This document shows, in pieces, positions 58,793-64,000 of a DNA stretch of 64,000 nt (the first letter of the stretch is position 1; the number at the start of each line of letters is the position of its first letter). The DNA is taken from positions 5,704,001 through 5,768,000 of the forward strand of contig CAUJLY010000003.1 in the NCBI GenBank assembly GCA_963281155.1, in the 5' to 3' direction. A program made the translations under genes and the position numbers. A model generated the notes under the pieces. The model saw nothing but the letters and a program-made list of their open reading frames with translations. It ran no database searches and was not told the DNA's origin. This DNA is from Rhabditophanes sp. KR3021 (lineage: Eukaryota; Nematoda; Chromadorea; Rhabditida; Alloionematidae).

Positions 58793-60362
58793 AGATTTAA
58801 ACCCCCTCAAATATGAATTCATACAATGAGAACAGCAGTCACTTGGAGAATGGACTAAATGATGATGAGGATGACAACAATTCTTTGTATGGAATCGAGG
58901 AAAATGAATGGGATGATGAGACAAAGATAAGATCTTGTAGTTTTACCTGGACAGCTAATATAATTGTCATGAAAAAGACAGACTCAATAGTTGAGTTGCA
59001 GACCATTTTAAGAGATAAGTAAGTTTTTGCGATTATTAGATTAAAGTTGAATAGAGTTAACCTTTGGCACTCTTGAGAGTTAAGTGTGATATAGAATTAC
59101 AAATTAACTTACAATAAATAAAAATGTATCCTCCTAATAAGCTCATCCTCCGTCGAAAGTATTTGACGTAATGCTTTTTTAAAAACAGTAAATCCTCGGA
59201 ATACATCTTGTTATCATCAGACAAATAAAAAGAGTAAATAAGAGGAGTATCAAAAAAGATGAGGACATAATGATATGCTATCAATGTTATTGTTTGACTT
59301 TCTGTCCTTATAATGCCATCACAAAATAACTTACTCATCCTAATCAGTTGTAAAGATGACGTCAATTTTGGATGTATCAAAGAATCTTTTCCCCTAAATT
59401 ACCAAGTATTTATTTGCAATAATACGAGATAATAATTTAAATTTAATATACTCTCCAGGAGCTTATCAACAACCGACTCTTTGTAATGCTTTTTTGTTTA
59501 ATAAGGGGAGAGTATGTGTGTGTGTTGTGCGTAATGAGACTATTTATGTGAATCATGTTTAATTTATTTTAAATTAAGAGTATCTGATTAAAGATGAATA
59601 GGGTATGAGGATTTCGGTGGTGATTAGATGTGCCCACCATTGATGTTTTGGTTAAAGTAAACATTGGGTTCTTGGAACTATATTAGATATATAACAACCT
59701 TGAGGCCGGGAAGATTAAAGGTCATGGTGGTGAAGCTAATAAAATAACAAATAATAACCAGCATACTTCCTTATTTTCCAGGGAAACAACTCATTCTGAT
59801 TTCATCTTTCACGCAGATAGATTAATCAGATTGGTTGTTGAAGAGGGGCTTAATCAACTTCCATACAAAGAAACAACGGTTATGACTCCCTCTGGTGACC
59901 CCTACTCAGGCATCAAATTTGTGAAAGGCAACATCGGAGTTTCGGTTTGTCGTTCTGGAGAATGTATGGAAGAAGCTTTAAGGCAGTGTTGTAGGTACGT
60001 CATTGCTTCCCATTCGCACGAAATGAAATAAGTTTATTTTTAATAGGTCTATCAGAATAGGTAAAATTTTGTTGTCGGATAAGCACCGTGTCCTCTACTC
60101 GCGATTCTCACCGGATATCAAGAGACGTCATGTCTTGTTATGTTATCCCCTTCTGGGAAGTGGCGTTACCGTAATTGAAGCAATCAAATTGCTCCTGGAG
60201 AACGACGTCAAGGAGGAAAAGATAATAGTGTTGTCGATTTTTGCTTCGGGTAAAGCTATTAAATCTGTTTCGGACCGTTTCCTCAGAATTAGAATTGTTA
60301 CGAGTGAAGTTTGTGGAGACGAACCTTTCGACTTTACGAAAAAGTACTTTGGCACAGATTAA
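58793..60362 (+). CDS. UPRT: Uracil phosphoribosyltransferase homologue
   Basis: Animal UPRT-family protein, related to the pyrimidine-salvage enzyme that makes UMP from uracil and PRPP. Coding exons are 58813-59018, 59782-59994 and 60047-60362, giving 244 aa; the span also includes 20 nt of 5' leader after an acceptor-like ttttgtag ending at 58794. Introns are 763 and 52 nt. Matches to human UPRT include EGLNQLPYKETTVMTPSGDP, GNIGVSVCRSGECMEEALRQ, CCRSIRIGKIL and the end KKYFGTD. The PRPP-loop position reads PLLGSGVTVIEA (human PILSTGNTVIEA). Exon 1 is acidic (DDEDDNN) and specific to this gene. Human UPRT has been reported to lack clear uracil PRTase activity, so catalysis is not assured here. 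Confidence 0.95.
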
Positions 60363-62658
60363 ATATTAAAGTTGAAACGGTTTGGAGCACGAATATTTAA
60401 TAAATTTAAAGAATCTAATAAAATGTGAAAAATGTAATGTATTTTATATGACAATGGCTTTAAGCTTTCCCTGACATTATTAAAATAATAATTATTGTCT
60501 GGTCAGATTTCTGATTTATAAGACATCAGAAACAAAGTGCATCATTTAAATGAATTTGAAGCCATCAAAAAGTTAATACTACTAATAAAGCAATCATAGA
60601 CGTGACGCCGAAATTGTGTTTTCTTTTTCACATTTAAAGTACAATCAAGTCTAATAAGTATAGATAATCAGGCATAGGAATGCCTAAAAGAGCTTGGCGC
60701 GTGAATCATGCCACCATTAAAAAGGATAATGAAGTCCTCTTTTTTCGAAAGAATGAAAAGAAACTAATTTTGGTGGCAACAATGACTTGGAGAGGGAGAG
60801 TTAAAATACGTAGCACAAAGTATGTTTTATGAAGTGAAATTATAATAATGTTAGTTAGTAAGTGAAAATTAAAACTTATTTTTTCTTACACAACAATCAC
60901 ATACACGACATCGGCAAAAAACTAGTAATTCCTAGTATGTATTATGATAAGATAAAGAAAAAAAAGAATTTAGGAATCATTTTCAGATTTTGACATGTTT
61001 TCTAACAACAAAAGTCTATCGAAAGGGCAAAATTCTTTAGTTATCAAAATCTACTTAGGAAAGTTAAAGTTATCTGAGACAAATTAAGCTTTTAGGGTTT
61101 AGTTCCGTTTCTGAATAAATGCTACGTTTAGAACTGAAGGTCTATCAGGTATATTTGTGGTGTGGGTGAAAAACTGCATTAAAGTGTTGGTACAATAACA
61201 AAAAGAGACTTTTATCAATATGTAATTGGATATGAGCTAAGAAAGTTCAAGAATAATTTTTTATCCCACTTACCTTTTGAATTCTTGACACCTTTCTTTG
61301 ATTTTTGAGTTGATGTTTAATGTGGACACAAAATAGTGTTTAAATCGTATTTTGGTTGGATAGAACAATAAACTGCTGCACAGGTAATTCGATCTGTAAA
61401 AGTAGTGTTGACAATTATATAAATTTAATGAATATTGTAATAAAAAAGAAAAAAAGTATTAATACATTCACTTTAATACTTTTATTTATACTTTTCTTTA
61501 ATACTTATATTAAATGTTCGGAGTGATGTTTAAAATCTGCAATAATGTAGTTTCCTCAAAAGTAAGTAGCAAAGGAAATAGACTATAATATTATTTAAAA
61601 AACCTTTTCCACGAACAAAAATATCTCATAATGAGAGGAATTTTTAGTTAATAATATTATTAACAACTACACATAAATTAAATGTTTATGAGAGATTATA
61701 ATTTGTTTGTGAACAAATAAAATAATAATTAATAAATTTTTCTTTCCCCGTTGTTGTGATTTTTTATGGAGGTGATTAATGACGGTATATGTGCGTTCTT
61801 CTTTTGCCAAAAGGCCGACAAAGCAATATACATTCGAGTATTAGACAACAATTTAATGAGTAATTGTGATAATGGCAAAGTTAGGATGAATATTTTGTAT
61901 GCGTTAGGTGATATTAATGAATAATATTATTTGCAGCTTCAAATAACACCTAATATCTTTTTAATTGTTTCAATTGTTATGCGAGGAAATGTTTTGCCGG
62001 CATTAAGATACATAGATGCATAATGAAAAGTGTTATTATTATTGATATTAAAGTTTTCTCGAAAAAGGAGTTCAAAAAAAGTGGTAAGCGTCAAAATTCA
62101 CAAAGAAACTGATATAAATTGATATTCAAGCTTTGTAGACAACATGCCTTGATAAAGTTACGAGGATTAGAATGGCAAAAACAAGTTACGTTTGATGATT
62201 TGTCACAAGTCAAAACAAGTTTCTAATTAGTAAAAGTCAGACCTTCTAATGATAGCACAATAATAACTTTATTTTTTGTGACAAGGTTCTTTTTCACATT
62301 TTAATTTGAAGGGTTAAAAGAAAACCTTTGGAACAAATAACATCCATCGAATATCACGATGCATAATTTAAAAAAGTATTTTATCCATTAACTTTACATC
62401 CAAAAAGGGAGAACTGATATAGGACCCCGAGAATAATGTTTTAATGTACTACAACAAAGGTTTGTGTTGATTGGATGTTTGTACATAATTGTGTATAGCT
62501 TTGTTAACTGGGAAATGAACAAGATTTGACGATTGCAGCTGGCAAAAGAAACTTTAATATAAATATGTACAAGCTTATGTAAAATAGGAGTTGATTTTTA
62601 TAAATTGAAGCAATCTGTTTAGATTCAAAATATTAGTTTTAATTATGCAAAGATATCT
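60363..62658. other. Intergenic stretch between convergent genes
   Basis: About 2.3 kb, AT-rich, between the 3' ends of UPRT and the SH3BGR-like gene. AATAAA-type signals lie near 60398 and 60417. No ORF, RNA gene or array recognised. Confidence 0.5.
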
Positions 62659-63552
62659 TTATTTGACTTCCACTTCTTCCTCGTCTTCGTACTCCCATTC
62701 TTCTTCGTCTTCATACTCTTCCTCGGCTTCTTCTGGTTCCGCTTCATCTTCTACTTTCTTTTCAGGTTCTTTTGGAGCCTCTTCGACCTTTGGAGGTGCT
62801 TTAATAGTGAAATTTGCCTCCGCTACCAATTCTTCTTCATCCTCTAATTCCTCCTCGTCTTCTGTCTTTTCATCTATTTTTTCTTCGTCTTCCAATTTGT
62901 TCTCTTCTTCTTCATCTTCTCCTTCATCTTCATCGATGGCCTCGTCTTCCTCATCATTATTATTCTTACCACCATCCTTAATAACAACCGTCTCAACTTC
63001 CTCTTTATTACTATTAAGTTTTTCCTCCACTTCCTCCTTCACCTGATCCTTCAAAATTCAAAAGGAGAATTAGTCCGAATTAAGCACATCACCACTTACC
63101 TCTTTTTTAACATTTCCATTGTTGTTAGAAGTATTCACCTAAAAATGGTCAATTCAAAACTAAACCCAACAAAGGCAAACAATTTACCGTTTTTGTATCC
63201 CTTAAACACAAAAAATCCTCCAAATAATTGCCTTCAATGGCTTCGTGAAAGTCTTCATAATTACCGATATAATTGCCATTCACAAAAAATTGAGGTGGTC
63301 TTTGGATGGAGGTGTGTCGGTCGGACTTGGCATTGGCTTTCATAAAGTCCCGTTCCTCTTCGTTGCCGCGAAGACAAACGTCGATGGCTTTGTGAGCGAT
63401 TCCAAGACTTTCTAAGACCATAATAGAACGCTGTATGTTTTTCCGAATCTGAACCGATATTATTATTTACTCCTTTAATTCCGACTTACTTCTGTATTAG
63501 CTGTAATTGAAGCAGTATAAACCTTCAACGGAGCATCATCAAGAACAACCAT
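62659..63552 (-). CDS. SH3BGR: SH3BGR-family thioredoxin-fold protein with acidic tail
   Basis: SH3-domain-binding glutamic-acid-rich protein. Exons 63552..63490, 63448..63188, 63138..63100 and 63048..62659 join in phase to 250 aa, with introns of 41, 49 and 51 nt. The first 108 residues form the glutaredoxin-like domain. LKVYTASITANTE is the first strand (compare VYIASSSGS), and PPQFFVNGNYIGNYEDFHEA matches the family's PPQIFN...YRGDYDAFFEA. No CxxC redox pair is present, as usual in this family. Exon 3 is a 13-codon linker. Exon 4 is a highly acidic Glu/Asp tail, longer than in the small human SH3BGRL proteins and closer to SH3BGR itself. A tgattgcag acceptor ends 7 nt before the ATG. The Ser-rich frame on the opposite strand is only its shadow. 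Confidence 0.93.
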
Positions 63553-63570
63553 ATTTAACCTGCAATCAAT
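63553..63570 (-). promoter_or_regulatory. Probable trans-splice acceptor before the SH3BGR-like gene
   Basis: On the minus strand ttgattgcag is followed by seven bases and the ATG. No upstream exon is evident, consistent with spliced-leader addition. Confidence 0.4.
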
Positions 63571-64000
63571 GTATATGTTGAAATAACTCTCTCAAAACCA
63601 CACGCAACCATAAATAAATAAAATAGTGCATTCATATTATATAGGAAAACTTTAAACAAACTAAAAGAGTAAAACCACAAATTAAAGCATAACTTGAGAT
63701 GTGTTCTAAACACAAAAAAGGAGAGAGATAGAGTCAATGAACTAGAATTAAGGAAACATTAAATAAAGAGTAAATATGCTTTTGGGAAGGAATTGTTAGA
63801 TGCCATTGGGCAAAAAAAGTGCAAGTTTGCTCAAAAACGAATCTGACACAAATGACAGCAACCAGAATTTGTCACTTTTGGGATAAAATAGTTATAAAAA
63901 AGGATATTGAAAAAGGTCCTTGGCATTGTTCAGCTAAAGTGCAGTCCAAGAAACAGTGGCTCTCTTTAACTTAATTGTCCGAAGGAAACTCTATCCTATT
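63571..64000. other. Right edge, upstream of the SH3BGR-like gene
   Basis: About 430 bp of AT-rich DNA, the likely promoter side of the minus-strand SH3BGR-like gene. No further gene is visible before the window ends. Confidence 0.45.

Noticed and set aside
62645..63046. Serine-rich 133-codon plus-strand ORF
   Set aside because: Exact antisense shadow of the Glu-rich tail of the SH3BGR-like gene (GAA/GAG read as TTC/CTC and TCT/TCC).
63555..63737. 60-codon minus-strand ORF upstream of the SH3BGR-like gene
   Set aside because: It ends before the true ATG at 63552, is rich in Phe/Leu from AT-rich leader sequence, and is separated from the ATG by a splice acceptor.

Overview
This is 64 kb of nuclear DNA from a eukaryote, most probably a nematode. 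It is AT-rich (about one third G+C by eye). Genes are split by very short GT-AG introns, many of 40-50 nt, with a few introns of 0.7-1.1 kb. Gene content also fits a nematode: a ZYG-9-type XMAP215 protein with three TOG domains, a GON-2/GTL-type TRPM channel, a Rabaptin-5 ending in a FYVE-like finger, and an E75/NHR-85-type receptor. Several start codons lie a few bases after a pyrimidine-rich AG, as expected where a spliced leader is trans-spliced. No sign of bacterial, plasmid or phage DNA was seen.

Layout, left to right: a TENT4/GLD-4 poly(A) polymerase running off the left edge (minus); a 5 kb gene-poor stretch; NDUFS7 of complex I with a 17-nt microexon; a PIAS-type SUMO E3 ligase; a full TRPM channel (five exons, about 1872 aa); a decayed DEAD-box helicase; mitochondrial ClpP; a 557-aa LRR-like orphan; the ZYG-9/XMAP215 gene; a decayed paralogue of the orphan; a small secreted or membrane gene broken by a 37-bp tandem duplication; a tRNA-Thr(CGT); a four-TM protein; a decayed acyl-CoA dehydrogenase; an equilibrative nucleoside transporter; Rabaptin-5; an E75/Rev-erb-type nuclear receptor; a five-exon peptide GPCR; a 4.4 kb empty stretch; a UPRT homologue; and an SH3BGR-type thioredoxin-fold protein with an acidic tail. 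CDS coordinates are genomic spans; exon borders are in the evidence and were set by eye from splice consensus, reading phase and family conservation.

The genes do not form one pathway or an obvious operon; this is an ordinary mix of housekeeping, signalling and cytoskeletal genes. The least expected content is in the gaps. Two conserved metazoan proteins (a DEAD-box helicase and a short/branched-chain acyl-CoA dehydrogenase) can still be read as pseudogenes. Three long introns carry opposite-strand ORF remnants. A rapidly evolving LRR-like family has one intact and one broken copy either side of ZYG-9. I found no self-contained undescribed system. The best candidates for novelty are the orphan LRR-like family and the antisense remnants inside introns.
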